Source: Holacanthus passer
Taxonomy: Eukaryota > Chordata > Actinopteri > Pomacanthidae
Assembly (NCBI GenBank): GCA_025331565.1
Contig: JAFREQ010000063.1
Coordinates: 186,001-250,000 of the forward strand
Direction of reading: 5' to 3'
Length of the DNA: 64,000 bases
Shown here: in pieces, positions 1-12,100 of the stretch
Numbering within the stretch: the stretch's first letter is position 1
How the letters are laid out: the number at the start of each line of letters is the position of its first letter
Translations under genes and position numbers: made by a program
The notes under the pieces: generated by a model
The model's input: the letters and a program-made list of their open reading frames with translations, nothing else
The model's database searches: none
What the model was told of the DNA's origin: nothing

Positions 1-174
1 ATTATTACTCTGCAGCCTCAGAGAGGAGTTTTGCCTCCAGCCCAACACAGAGACACCTTTCATTCTTCAGCAGAGGAAGACGGTCCGCTCTCCTACAAAG
101 GTGGACGTCAGGAGACGCTCGCCAACTATAAAAACAAGGGGATTCCTCCACACAAAGTTAAGAGGAGCTGCTGA
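1..174 (+). CDS. possible C-terminal exon of an unidentified gene, cut by the window edge
   Basis: Frame 1 is open from the first base to a TGA at 172-174, giving 57 codons. The residues are of mixed, non-repetitive composition and end in KVKRSC. A possible splice acceptor (CCTCCAG) ends at position 40, so the exon may begin at 41. A + strand AATAAA lies at 809-814, which would give a 3' UTR of about 650 bases ending shortly before the minus-strand csnk2b 3' UTR. I do not recognise the protein. The open frame is short enough to be chance, so the call rests mainly on composition and on the downstream poly(A) signal. The alternative is that the region is intergenic. Confidence 0.35.
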   Translation: MITLQPQRGVLPPAQHRDTFHSSAEEDGPLSYKGGRQETLANYKNKGIPPHKVKRSC

Positions 175-900
175 AATAAGTTGAGGAGAAGAAGGGCAGG
201 TCCCGAGCTGTGGTTTGAGGTTATCCTGAGTCATGAAGGAACCTCCTCCTCTTCTCCCTCTGGAAAAACTGACAGGGTTCGGCCACATGAAGACAACTCA
301 GCCCTGCCAGTCACTTTGCCAGCAGACAGCTGCCGTGCAGAGGGGAAAAACACTTCTCATGAGTCATATGTAAAGAAGCCATACCATAGTGTTCCCTGCT
401 GTCTGAGTCTCAAGGTGTTTTCTGTGTTTCTATGGCTTAAAGTGGATAAAGGGGGCTGCATATTTTCAAATTAAAGATGCACTGTATTCACCCAAAAGCC
501 AAATTAAAAATAATTACATAAGCCTGACTGAGATCTTATGATCTCGCCAATGCTGTTACACTGTCTTTCTGTACTTTTTGTGCGTGTGAGTGCTTCTCCA
601 CCAATGCTGTTATTCAGAGTCATGTGAAATGCCACTGCAACCACACCCAGAAGCCAGACAACCATCATTCCCTCTGTCACAACAGGAAATCTACAAAGCA
701 GAAAAACACGCATATATGCTGAGAATGCAGGTACAGTCATGTGCTTCAGTGTCACAATATATTTTATATACACTATATTTTCGTGCCTCATATGTTTAAA
801 AGTAGAAAAATAAAGCTTCTCAAAAGTTCACAGCTCTCTACTGCCACCATGTGGCAGGAGGGCAGAGCTGCTTTCTTAAAGAAAATGAGGGACAAAAGAG
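175..900. other. non-coding stretch, probable 3' UTR of the left-edge gene
   Basis: No convincing coding exon on either strand. The + strand has AATAAA at 809-814. The minus strand has AATAAA (TTTATT at 920-925) just to the right. If both are used, this is where two convergent transcription units end. Confidence 0.3.
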
Positions 901-904
901 TATG

Positions 905-2973
905 AAAAGAAAATAGAAGTTTATTGAGAATTCTGAATCCTGCTCACCCTTCCACAGTAGCAGAAAGACAACAACAACACAGACAAACATTAGTTAAAAT
1001 CTGGACACATAAATACCACTTCTCTTGTATCGTGAAATCCAAAAACAATCTGTTCCAGTCACACAGAAGTAAAAGTGGAGAGTGAAGGGAGGGGCGAGTG
1101 AGGATCTGCCCCACGGTTTCCAAAAAAAAGAGAAGAAAACAAAAAGCGGCTGGTGGTCTGACTGTCTCTAAACCTGAACATAAATAATGAGACTGTGCTG
1201 TGGAGAGACACCAGTAGGATCAGTGCAGTGGTGGAGTGAGCTGAAGGATTCAGATTGTCTAAATTCCTCTTTCTCTGAGTCTCCTCCTTGATCTTGACAG
1301 GAATAGATTGACATTTTGGGAAATGCTCGCAGAGAGTGACGAGAAGACTATTACCACTCTCACATCTAAAGCAGCCGGTTAGCTTAGCTTAGCAAAAAGA
1401 CTGGAACCAGGTGGAAACAGCTAGCCTGGCTCTGTCCAACAGAAATAAAATCCACCTATCAAACTCACCAATGAACACGCTGTATCTTGCTTGGTTAAAA
1501 ACAACAATTTGACTATTTCTCAGCTGGGACCAGTAACTTCCTGGAGTCACCACTGGTTGCTAGCAAATGCTATCCGACACAGAGCCCTATATAGTGAATA
1601 GTCGTTTTTACACTTTGTACAAATTAGCAACCAAGATAAAACTTGCTAATTAATGGGCTTTAAAAAGTGCTGATAGGAAGATTTTGCTGCCTTCAGACAG
1701 AGCCAGGTTAGCTGTTTCCCCCATTTCTGATTGTTATGCTAAGCTAACCGTTTTTTTGGATAGTTTGTATTCGAGTGGTCTCATTCTTCTTATCTACTGC
1801 CACAAAGCAAATAAGCCTATTTCCAAAAATATCAAACTATGTCTTTCAGGGAGATGAAGCTACGAGGGAAGGGCGGTGACAATACAAATGCAGCTGAGCC
1901 CGCTGCAGCAGGGGGGGCGCACGTCTCGCAAAAATGTAGCATAGGTTAGATTTTCACTTCGCTACCAATACAGACAGTTGTTTGACACACGCACAGACAG
2001 CTCGAGAAATGACAGGCTGATTTACAATTGTCTCAGCGATTCAGAAATTTGTTAGTTTAATCTATTTCTACTTTACCTCCTCTAACAGCAGAAAGAAAAA
2101 CAGGTTGCTTGTGCCTCTTGAAAAACAAAAACAATCTGGGTGTTTTCTCTGAATCTTAAGGCAAATTCAACAGAACGCTTTGTGCAACAACACCACAAAA
2201 CAGCAGACAAACCAGTGAGCAAAATGTAAGAAACAAAAAATGAGTGGCACAGAAAAACAAAACAAAACACCCGTCGCCACCGTCCAAACTGTCTCTGCGA
2301 ATGCCAGCCTGAGTGTACATGCATTTAGGGGGGAGACGCTAATAGGGGAGAGGAAGTTTCGAATGACGGAGGGTTTACCACCACCCTTTACCAAACTGTG
2401 CCAAATACAGAACAAACACAGAGCCAGAGGTGAAAACCAACCCAGCTATTGCACTTTGTTCAGCTCTCCGTCCAACATCCCTTTCTATGGGGAAGGTTCC
2501 CTGTAGTGTCACCCACCGATCACATCATTTTCTCATCAGTGTGCTCTGAATGTGAGCGAACAGCAGAAGCAGCGTGGAGCCCCTGTATTATTCAGCCTCC
2601 TCTTACTTCACCTCCTGTTTTTGGCACTGATGAGTTTGGTAAGGTACGTGCATGGAATCCCAAGTGTGTGGATGCATTTCTTTTTCTTTTTTTTTATGTA
2701 TGAGTGCATGTGTGTGTGTTTGTTTGTGATTTGAGATCATGGCTGTGCGTTTTTATGTCTCGCTCACACTCAAAAATCTTTACACTTTTTTCATTTGCCC
2801 TAATCTAAACCAAAATAATACAGTCTTCAGGGTGGGGAGGGGGCATCTGAAAAGCTTTGTAAAATGCAGGTGACCTCTCCCCTTCTGATGATAATTCTTC
2901 CTGTCTTCTCTCTCTCTACGAATCTTGCTGCTGCTGCTCCTCCTCTTCCTCCTCCTCCTCTCTCGTGGACGCT
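905..2973 (-). other. csnk2b: probable csnk2b 3' UTR and flank
   Basis: Lies directly after the csnk2b stop codon. It contains no exon-like frame, a CT-rich tract near 2,900-2,965 and an inverted-repeat element at about 1,300-1,845. The nearest clear minus-strand poly(A) signals I see are ATTAAA (TTTAAT around 2,056-2,061) and AATAAA (920-925). The UTR length is therefore about 0.9 or 2 kb, and which signal is used cannot be decided here. Confidence 0.35.
1300..1845. mobile_element. palindromic non-autonomous DNA element (MITE-like) with long terminal inverted repeats
   Basis: The left arm (about 1,300-1,440) contains CGGTTAGCTTAGCTTAGC followed by GGAAACAGCTAGCCTGG. The right arm (about 1,690-1,845) carries the reverse complement of nearly the same order, with AGCCAGGTTAGCTG then GCTAAGCTAACCG. 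The outer ends also match: TGACATTTTGGGAAAT against the complement of ATTTCCAAAAATATCA. The arms are roughly 130-150 bases with some mismatches. I recognise these phrases as a very common teleost dispersed element. There is no coding capacity inside. Confidence 0.75.
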
Positions 2974-5900
2974 CTAGCGGATGGCTTTGACAGGGCTCTT
3001 GAAGCTGGAGGCTGCTTGCAGCTGCAGCTGGTAGGCCATGGGGTGGATCTTGAACCCGTACAGCCTGGAGAAAGAAGAAAGTATATGAGCATTGCATCCA
3101 CATCACATTTGATGGTGTGATAAATGTGGGATCCAACATCCTGACAGCACTGTGAATAGGCAGTTATTCACATCTACATCCTTATTACAGCAACCAGTGC
3201 AGATATATTCTTACTACAGTGCAACAGAGTATTGGTCTAGAGGAGCACACCTTCAGGTTTGTCCTGCAGTACTAACCTGGGGACAAACTGGTTGGCAGGC
3301 CTCTTGGGCCTGTACTCAGGATGAACCATGAAGAGCATGTGGGGGAAACCAGTGCCAAAATAGGCTCCATCTGTGTGGTGGTGCCTGGAGGACTTGGGTG
3401 TGTAGACATCCATACATTTAGGACAGTACAGCTTCACCATGGCCTCTCCTGGGATGTCTGACAGACCTGTGGGGGAAGAGGAGGAAGGGCAGAGGAAGGA
3501 AAAAACTGGCTTAGATATGAACGTAATAAAATCTACTATACCCTAGATAGAGAAAGCATTGACTTACACAGGAACACTGCTGGTGCAGCACAAGTGCTTC
3601 ATAGTTCCTTCCTGGTATTTTCACTTTGCATTGATTTTATCATCAAAGCCAAATTTAGATTTGTATGGAAACAAAGGGTATGATCTAGAGTGAACTGTGA
3701 GGTTTTTCATGGAAAAAAACAGAGAGAAAACCTACTGTGCCCTTAATAGACTGATAAAAAGGAACAAAATACAGGACAGTATCCCAGGTTAACAGGGAAA
3801 ATATCTGTCTACTCTGCAAGAGAACAGTCCATCAGCGCTGAACTGTTTATAGATATTTTACATGGAAAGCCAAGGACAGACTGTAGCTCATAAAAAGTTC
3901 ATAAATAACTCTCTCTGATCCCTTGTGTACTTTATGGAAAATCAAATGCAAAGGTTTACGACAATGTGACACCAAGGGAGACAAAATGTTTGTTACATAA
4001 ACTACAACATTTTAATAGTGTCAACCATCTCGTGCTGTTTTAACCTGTCTTGTGCTAAATAAAGACTTGTTTAAAAGATGGATTTTTAAGAATGAAATTT
4101 TTTAATTAATCTTTTTACTCACCAATAGGAAGCATAGGCTGATTCTCACAATAGACCCGGGGGCAATAGCCAAAATCTCCCTGTTGATACTTCTCCAACT
4201 GCAAGTTATGATGACATGACATAAAGAGTCAATAAAAATAATTATAGGTGGCAAACAATTCTCATTTTATAACTCTTTTAAAATGCACTTACAAAGGCTG
4301 CAACTTGGGTCTCCAACATTTTACACCCCTTTAACTATACAGTAAAACTGTCAGGGAACTGGGACATTTTAACATTTGTGAGATTACAGTGTGTGATTAT
4401 TGTAGAGACTTTTAGGTTTGTCTTAGTCTTCTGAAAAATATTGTATGTAATGTAATGTATAGTAAAATATATCCTAAAGGCTGTGGGCTCTGCTCTGAAG
4501 TTATGCTGCTGTGTGTGGAGGAGCTCAGCCCTGCCCTTGTGCAAACAGGCAGGAACACAGAGGCAGGGAGGCAAAAGTTGCTTTCGTGCCCCTCAGGTCC
4601 TCAATATTTTTCCTTTTTTCACATTATTCACCGGTAGCTCAAACAATGCTATGTGATAGGAAATGGCCATGTACTTTGACATACAAGCCAAAAACTGTAA
4701 GTGACTGGTTGTTTATTTCTGCTGCGTGATACGCTGTTGGATCTATCCAGAGTAAAAATGCCCAAAGCGTATCATTGTTCAGACATAAACTTTATCGCGA
4801 TCCCTATCAACATTGTTTTATCACCCATGATAAAAAAAAAACCTGTGACTGACAGCCACTTCCTTCAATATACAACTATTGTCCAAAATCAGGTTTGCTC
4901 ATTTTCCCATTCATCCCACAAAAATCACCCCTTTTAATTAATATATAAAGTCAAAAGCAAAATGACATGGTGTAAATAATTCTCCACCCCATCAAGAAAA
5001 AGGTAATGGAAAAGCATCTTCACTAATGCAGGATTTTGCTGATGCAGCTGGCACCTACCATCTGTGCAATGCCTCGGTTAGTGAGGATGTAGCGTGCGTG
5101 GATGAGGCCGTACAGCATCTCAGCTGCCTGCTCGATCAGGTCACTCTGGTTTGGATTGTCCTCCAGCTCCTCATCTGAAGCCAAAAGGGAACAGAGAACA
5201 TTGTTGGTGTCCATGTTTCTTTTAACAGCTTACAGAGAGGCAAAACGGTGCTGAGAAAAACTTTCAAAAGGAATTGGAATAATAAAAATACAACAGAGAG
5301 GGTGCTCTTGAGAGGGTATTCTTTTTAAAAGTAGAAGAATAGAGTCATGTAATAGTTTTAAATGGTTTCTAATCTTTGAAAAGGCTCTGAGGGAGTCTGA
5401 AGCACAGTTCAAATAACTCACATGGTTTCAAAGATCCTGTGAAAACGCACAATGACTTAAGAGGAGGGGGGGGAACCTGTACTGCTGGGTGTCACAGTAT
5501 GTGTAATCATCTGAAAAGGCGCAAAGAAATCTGCACCGCAACTGAGCAGGCTAAACAACCTTAAAACAAAAGAATGCTGAGATCAAATGTTCACTGTCAT
5601 CTTTATTTATCAGATGTCATGTGCAACAGTCCTCACCATGTCAGATTAAAAGAGCAGCACATGTTAAAGTCAGGATCACTAATGAAAGTCTCCCGAATGA
5701 AACAACTGCAACTCCTTTATATATTTTTTTCTTGATCTCTTTTTCACGTTAGCTGGTAAATCAAGATGCGAACCTTATGCTCCGTTCAGAGTACATAATT
5801 TTTTACTGACACATTGTCACTGTGTCAGATTAGTTGATTATGGAATCATAAATTCCTGCCGTGTCTTGGCCAGGAGACATGATGGACGACACATTGCGCC

Positions 5901-7616
5901 ATCTTTTATGATACTTATGATGTCACCAGGAAGGAGGTGCTAGGGACCAACTTCTGGAAACAACAACTGGAAAATGTTGTGGAATTTGTGTGGAAGGCAA
6001 AAAAAAATTCTAACATGCTAGTCTTTTTGTTGGGACATCTTATGGTGTCGTAAATTTACTAAATTTGAGAGTGTAAAAGCATGAATATAATATACAGACC
6101 TGGTTCAAGGTCCAGGATCATGTCTAGGGCCTGGCGGTAGTGGGGAACCTGTTCATTGAGTCCTGTCAGGTTGAACTTGTCCTGGATGTAGTCTTCATCC
6201 ACCTTTAGTTGGAGAAATTGGATTATTATTAACATTGAGAAAACGGATTGTTCTGTAAGATATTAGCATGAAACTGTACCATAAAGTCTACCCCTTCCAA
6301 ATGTCATGTAAGAGACCAGGGATGCATCAGGCCGATACTGTTCTCGCCACTGATCTTCTGAGCTTCACCACTGATATTTGGACTAGCGTTGTCAGCCCAG
6401 TGTCTCTCAAGTTAACTGCACTGATGATTATTTTACTCCCCAGAGAGTTGTTCTACCAACAAAGCAGTTTTAGGGTTCTCACACATAGCCATCGCATAGC
6501 AGACTCTCTAGTCTAATGTGTAGGGCTGCACGATTCTGGCAAAAATGTGAATCACAATTTTTTTGTTTAGAATTCAGATCACGATTCTCCGGCGGGATTT
6601 TTTTCACAAAGTGTTTATTGTGGTGGCATTTAAGGTGACTGGAGAGATTTGTACTGTTGCCTCGCGGTGCCGCAACGAAAGCGAAACATACTTTACAATG
6701 CACCTCAGACTGTTTGTCACAGTCTGGCTTGAATCTGAAATGCCTCCACACTGTACTCTGGATAGGCAAGTACCCAACTGTAAGTGTTTGTGCTTGATCT
6801 GAAGGAGTGGGGTTCAAAATCCACTGTGACAAATTGAAGTAATCTCTTCAGGACCAGCATGAACAGAACTAATGATTACAGCAATCAATGACTCTTTCAA
6901 TGTACATATTGGTGTCAGAGTATTGTTTTAAGCTAAACTTGAAATGTTGTAAACCTACTTTTCAAGCAGATAAGGCATGATGCCACTCAGCTCTGATTCA
7001 GGATCATGTTATGTATGTTAACCATTCAAACTCACTGGATGATACATGATGATATGATAAAATGATGTCACAAAAATGTAAAGTGATAAAAAAAAAAAAA
7101 AAGATTTCTTTAGACATACAAAGGTCTTTTTCATTAAAGTCAATAAAGGACATGTACACTCAAGGATCCAGCATGACTGTTTGTATTATTAAATTACTAA
7201 CTTTATTGGATGAAACCTTTCTCAATCAGAGTAAATCATATTTTTGTTATGTTCCAGTTGCTTAATGCCATTTTCCCCAGAAGATTTATTACCATCGAGT
7301 AAGTTCGTTCACATTTCTCCTGTAACAAGTTTTATGAACAGATCTGGAACTGAAATATCTGAACTCGGGATAGATCAGGCACTAATATGCTCTACTCAAG
7401 TCATTACTGTGGAGGTACACACGTTATTGTTAAGCAGAACTTTGAACAAGTCCAAGTTTTATTTTTGCTTCATTTTGATATGTCAATGCATGGAAGACAG
7501 CAATTAATATACTGACAGATCAGACAAGGAATGTGGAGACTCACCTCACAGAAAAATTCATTCCCCCTCAGTCCACAGAACCAGGAGATCCATGACACTT
7601 CCTCTGAACTGCTCAT
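2974..7616 (-). CDS. csnk2b: casein kinase 2 regulatory subunit beta
   Basis: Regulatory subunit that dimerises through a zinc finger, binds two CK2 alpha subunits and sets substrate choice in nucleus and cytosol. Six coding exons in transcript order: 7616-7545, 6202-6100, 5174-5059, 4198-4123, 3466-3277, 3064-2974. All have canonical GT-AG introns and sum to 648 nt, giving 215 aa, the exact length of the vertebrate protein. Exon sizes 103, 116, 76 and 190 match the mammalian gene. Visible landmarks: the [10 protein letters not shown] start, the acidic loop DLEPDEELEDN (about residues 55-65), and the zinc-finger cysteines in YCPRVYCEN and LYCPKCMD. The C-terminus differs slightly from mammals ([13 protein letters not shown]). 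The start ATG lies two bases inside exon 2, so exon 1 is non-coding. Tandem with prrc2a upstream. Confidence 0.97.
6310..6515 (+). mobile_element. degenerate hAT transposase fragment (catalytic region)
   Basis: The + strand translates to [17 protein letters not shown], which matches the conserved SFTTDIW(T/S)S.VSP.S block of ZBED-type hAT transposases. It is followed, with frame breaks, by a QF.GSHT-like remnant typical of the same proteins. It lies inside csnk2b intron 2, is short and broken, and cannot encode an active enzyme. Confidence 0.6.
6517..6832 (-). mobile_element. hAT fragment with BED zinc finger
   Basis: The minus-strand frame shows a BED-type finger: VWRHFRFKP, then CKVC, then HLKCHHNKH, fitting aromatic-rich N-terminus plus Cx2C...Hx4-5H spacing. 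At about 6,521 the sequence TAGGGCTGCACGATTCTGG resembles the terminal inverted repeat of Ac-like hAT elements (AGGGCTGCACGAT). It faces opposite to the neighbouring transposase fragment, so it is either a second insertion or an inversion. It lies in csnk2b intron 2. Confidence 0.6.
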
Positions 7617-8004
7617 GTCTGAACACCTAAAAAAAGAGGCGAAAATACTCAGTTATGATCCATAAATTAACTTCATCAACATGAATTCACCCTCGATAAC
7701 ATAATACTATCAAAATAATTCCTAGTATCAAATTCATATCTTCAAGTAGTTAGACTAGTATTTTCACAATATAAGTTGTTGTCCAAAAACAAGACTATGA
7801 CAAGACTAACTACCTGAATAAAGAGATAGTTACTGCCCAAACCTAATGGAGGCTAGGCTAACTAGCATTATGTTCCCTATACTGCAAGTTCATAAATTTG
7901 CTGTTTCAGTGCATTTTTTACGTCTTGAATCAGTAAAAAATGTATGTTATTAATGTTAAACCCAACCTTAAATGTATGGTGAAGTCATAGACGACGACAA
8001 ACAG

Positions 8005-8350
8005 TTAACATAGCCAACGTTAGCTCGCTAAGCTAAACCCCGCTAGCGGCTCGGACCCAAAATGAAATTCAATATGGCGCATCGTTACAAACAGGCCTCA
8101 TGATGAAGACTCGCTCTTTTTGGAGCGAATCCTGCTTCCGCGTTTTCACGCATCGATACTGCAACGCGAGTTTTTCTGCCAACTTACCCGGCTTTCGACC
8201 TTTATACTCCTGAAAAATCCGACAGATGAAAAATTCAGCAAGCTCACCGGTGTAAATAAGATGGACACCAGCTCCCAGTTCACCCTCGACGTTACGTTCT
8301 TCCTCTTCCTCCCGTGACCCGTAGGCAGCGTACGGAGCTGACATTGCACC
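8005..8350 (-). promoter_or_regulatory. csnk2b: csnk2b promoter region
   Basis: CpG-containing segment around the inferred first exon. At 8,010-8,055 it carries clustered AACGTTAGC, GCTAAGCTAA and CCGCTAGCGG motifs, the same vocabulary as upstream of prrc2a. No TATA box is obvious. The assignment is by position. Confidence 0.4.
8188..8330 (-). other. csnk2b: probable non-coding first exon of csnk2b
   Basis: A good minus-strand donor (CCGG|GTAAGT, exon end 8188) lies in a locally GC-richer, CpG-containing stretch upstream of the first coding exon. A second possible donor (ACCG|GTGAGC) lies near 8,250. The transcription start is not determinable; 8,330 is only an approximate outer limit. Confidence 0.4.
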
Positions 8351-9164
8351 ACTGCCCCCTCTGTTTATTATGGGTATTACATATTCATTACACGTTATTA
8401 GAGGCCTTATTAAAACAGAGAGGTAAAGGATGGAACTACAGATGTTAGCCAGTTGCAAAACTAAAAACATCTACTTCATCTATTATTTTACAATGCTCCC
8501 ACATGTTCAGTCATATATTTTCACTATTGTACAAATGTTTAATGCACTTATCTTTTTTCTAACATGAGTATCAATCTGTGGATTTTCTTTATGAAAATTC
8601 AATGAAGTTTAAGAAAAACATTTATTTTAGTAACTGTCAGTGGCCTAAAGTACAAATACCAACTTGAAGACTTAACATACTTCAGATTGAGATTGCATCA
8701 CAATGAACGTTTGCTTATTTTTGTCTGATTTTTTTCACTGCTGCATGGTAACGCCGTAGAAATAAGTATTGCCTTTAAATATACCCCATCAGTGCCGATG
8801 TGTTCATGTGCCCATGACAACAGGGAAGTCAGGGTCAGTTGTCAAACAGGAATCTGTGTAAGCTACTAAACTTCATTTACTCTCATAAATGACAAAGAAA
8901 AGCAACAAATTCTTCCATGTAAGAAGTAGGAACCAGTGAATGTTTGAGTTTTGCTTGAAAAACGACTGAAATGATGACTTATCAAAATAGTTGATTATTT
9001 TTCTTTCAATTGGCTGATTGACTAATCGTTGCAGCTCTAGTTACACCTCTGCCTTTCCTGCTAGAACATGTCAAGACAGGTGCAGTCAGACCTTGTACGT
9101 TGCTCAACTTTCTCAAAATCTTCCACTTCATCTTCAAGAAGAATGAGACATACGATCACATTTT
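8351..9164. other. spacer between prrc2a 3' end and csnk2b promoter
   Basis: AT-rich, no exon-like frame on either strand. The only structure I see is the hAT-type repeat end at 8,880-9,042. Confidence 0.5.
8880..9042 (+). mobile_element. terminal fragment of a hAT-type dispersed repeat
   Basis: Ends in TGACTAATCGTTGCAGCTCTA preceded by AAAATAGTTGATTATTTTTC. I recognise this as the 3' end of a common teleost element carrying ATTAGTCGA..GCAGCTCTA termini. It lies between the csnk2b promoter and the prrc2a poly(A) signals. A relative occupies 63,440-63,660. Confidence 0.55.
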
Positions 9165-12100
9165 CCATTAAATCAAAAGTAGTTTATTTAACTTTGCCTT
9201 CTCTGTATAACTTTATTATAATAAGACACTTTTCTGCTTGTACATTGCTCCCTTGAACTAAAAATGGCAACATTTGTTTGTGGGAATGTAAGTTGGGGTA
9301 GACAAAACTTAGATACATACCAATATACATACATGTGTGTATATTACGGTTCCATTAATAAAACCATAAATGCTAAAACAGTTTGAACCACTCCAGGTAC
9401 CTTGGTAATGCTGGAAACATAGTACAATCTTCGAGTATTTTTTTCTGGAATATACTACTTTTGTTTTCTTTTTAACATGGGTACATAAAATAATGCGCAC
9501 ATCAACATTAAGAGTTAAGGAGGGATGAAGGACTCTTTGAGCCAGTGTTAAGTGTACAGCTATCAATGTATAAACCAGTAACAGGCAAGGCAAGCTGCAC
9601 CCATGGGTGTGTGTTCATGCTTAGAAGTCAGTGAAAAATAAAATATGTCCAACTTCACTTGCCTGCTGAAAATGGATGCTTAAATTACACACACACGAAA
9701 AAAAAACTGGTGAAGTTCTCCACTGCATGTTCTTCATTTGGATGATGAACATATACACACAGCTGAATGTATATATGTGGATGTATTTAAGAAACAGTAG
9801 AATTGTCTGAATAATATTGGTTAAATCAAGTGTGGGCAAACAAGGCAGAAAGTGCTTGCCATTCATGTTAACCCTCTGGTCCCCACCCCTTCCCCAGTTA
9901 TTACAGATGCCAGAAAACGCACACATGCCACAAACATACACACAAGCACGCACACACTCAAATACACAAATCATCAAATGCCCTACTCACAACATCCCAG
10001 AGACGATCTTCAAACTGTTGTCAGTAAACAAACAAACCCCAACTTACAGCAGTGACAGAATTGATGCAGATGTATAAATCGGTTTAGTTCACACTGGATG
10101 TTGTCCCCGCTCATTTTTCAAGCTGTGTGCCATTTTATGTCTTTTACGTATGATACAAACTATGTTTACAAGTGTGATCCTACATCAATCCAATATTTCC
10201 TCCAGGTCGGTATCATTTGTTGCGAGTGAAATCTTGGAAACCGTGTGAACTGTAGAAGGTGACTCGGGTGACACGTCTGTCTCCCTTTCAGCATTGTCCT
10301 GAATTCAATTAGCGTGGGCTACTGGTTGCCACCATGTACTGAAACAGCAGTCCCGAGAACGCACACTTTGAAAAATACTCCTCAGACAAGGAGCTCTTGG
10401 TAGTAGTCCTTCTTGGTGTGAGGAGTCTCCACAAGAGCACAGAGAGGGGGGGGCGGGGGTGTAATAGTACAATACTCAGCCTAGCTCTGTACTCTGGGCC
10501 CAGACAGAGTACCGGTCCTGTTGCATCACATGTAACCTTCCCAAAAACAAAAACACAAAGAAGAGAAAAAAAACAGCAACCATGGATTTTTGTTATACTA
10601 CAAGGAGTGCTTATTAGAACATATTCAATTACCTATTGAAGCATAAACAATTTTATGAAAGTCAAACTTTTTTCTTTTTTCCATCATGACCTCCATTTTC
10701 ATTTCATAAAAATGCAAGTCACTGAGGAAATAATGGTTGTTAAAATAAAGCCATCAAGCTATCAATACAGTCTTCATAGGGTAAACAAAACTCATGAACA
10801 AGAGCGTAAAACTACTGTCCTTGGGATAACTTTGATTTTGTATGCAGAACTTCTGCAAGTAAAGAGGATACTATGATGAGGCTGACAAAGCCTTTATTTC
10901 CTAAAAAAGGACCAACCAATAGCTAAGGAAATGTCAGAGCAGGTCAACAACTTGGGGGTAGGGGGAGGAAAAAAAAAAAAAAAATCACACCGTCTATCTG
11001 AACAAGCAGCAGAAACATTGATATTAAAAGACAAATCAATGTAAGTGTAGGTGAGCACTGAGCAGAAGTACTTCAATGGGTCTTACCACAGTAATCAAAC
11101 ACATACTTTGCAGGAGACCAAAAAGTCAGCGGAAGGAGAAATTGGGAAATTTAGTAAAAAGGTATTTTAATGACCTGCTTTTTAGAAAAAAAAAGAAAAA
11201 GAAACACACACACACCCCTAACATTTCCCGGAGGCTGAAACTTAACTGACACGAGGCCAAAAAAAAAAAAAAAAAAAACAGACACAAAGAGAAACAAAAC
11301 ATCTTATGTTACATTGTTCTCTTGTTAAAAGATGAAGCTGCACTCTTTCCCTTTGTGAGGGAAGTAATGCAGAACTGCACTACTGAATACCACCCAAGGC
11401 CAAAGTGTGGTAGAATACACAGGTATATAAATATAAAAATTAGCCCAATCCAAACATTTTTGTATGGAAACCCTGAGAGACAAGTGAAAAAAAAAACATT
11501 CTGGTGATCCTTTTTTTAAAGTCTGATTTAAATTATGTTATCTCCTGCGTTTGTGAATGACAATCTTTCAAACCATTTTAGGTGTTTCTGGCAGAAAGGA
11601 GAAAAAAAAGTAACAGAAAAAATGGATCCTGGCAAAACCATTTCTTCACTTGTCACAAAACAGGAGAAAACAATTTAGATCAGACTTTGAATCAGAAAAT
11701 GAAAAACCAGAATTGTTTTGCCTCTCAGGGATTCCATACTTTTGCCAATTTAATCCCACATTTTCATTTTGCACTCACATGACTGCATGTGTTCCAAGTG
11801 TTTGTACAGATGTCATATTTGTGCTTGTATATGCGATTGTGTGTGGAGCTCTGTGTGAATGTCTTCTGTCAAAACCACGTGCACCTCCATTGCAGAACAA
11901 CATGCTTGTCAAATCCAACTGGGGTGAGATTGTTGAGGGAAGGAAAAGGGGGGGGGGCACAACCAAACGGAGAGCAAGACGGAACAAACAGAGAAATTTA
12001 CAATAACGGACGGTAGATAGTAGATTGATGCAAAGGGAAAGAGGTGACTGTGGGGGGGGGCTTAAAGTGAATGTGAATACCATCTATACCATCTTCATAT

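Noticed and set aside
8069..8470. Frames on both strands across the csnk2b promoter.
   Set aside because: They overlap the inferred non-coding first exon and show no recognisable domain.
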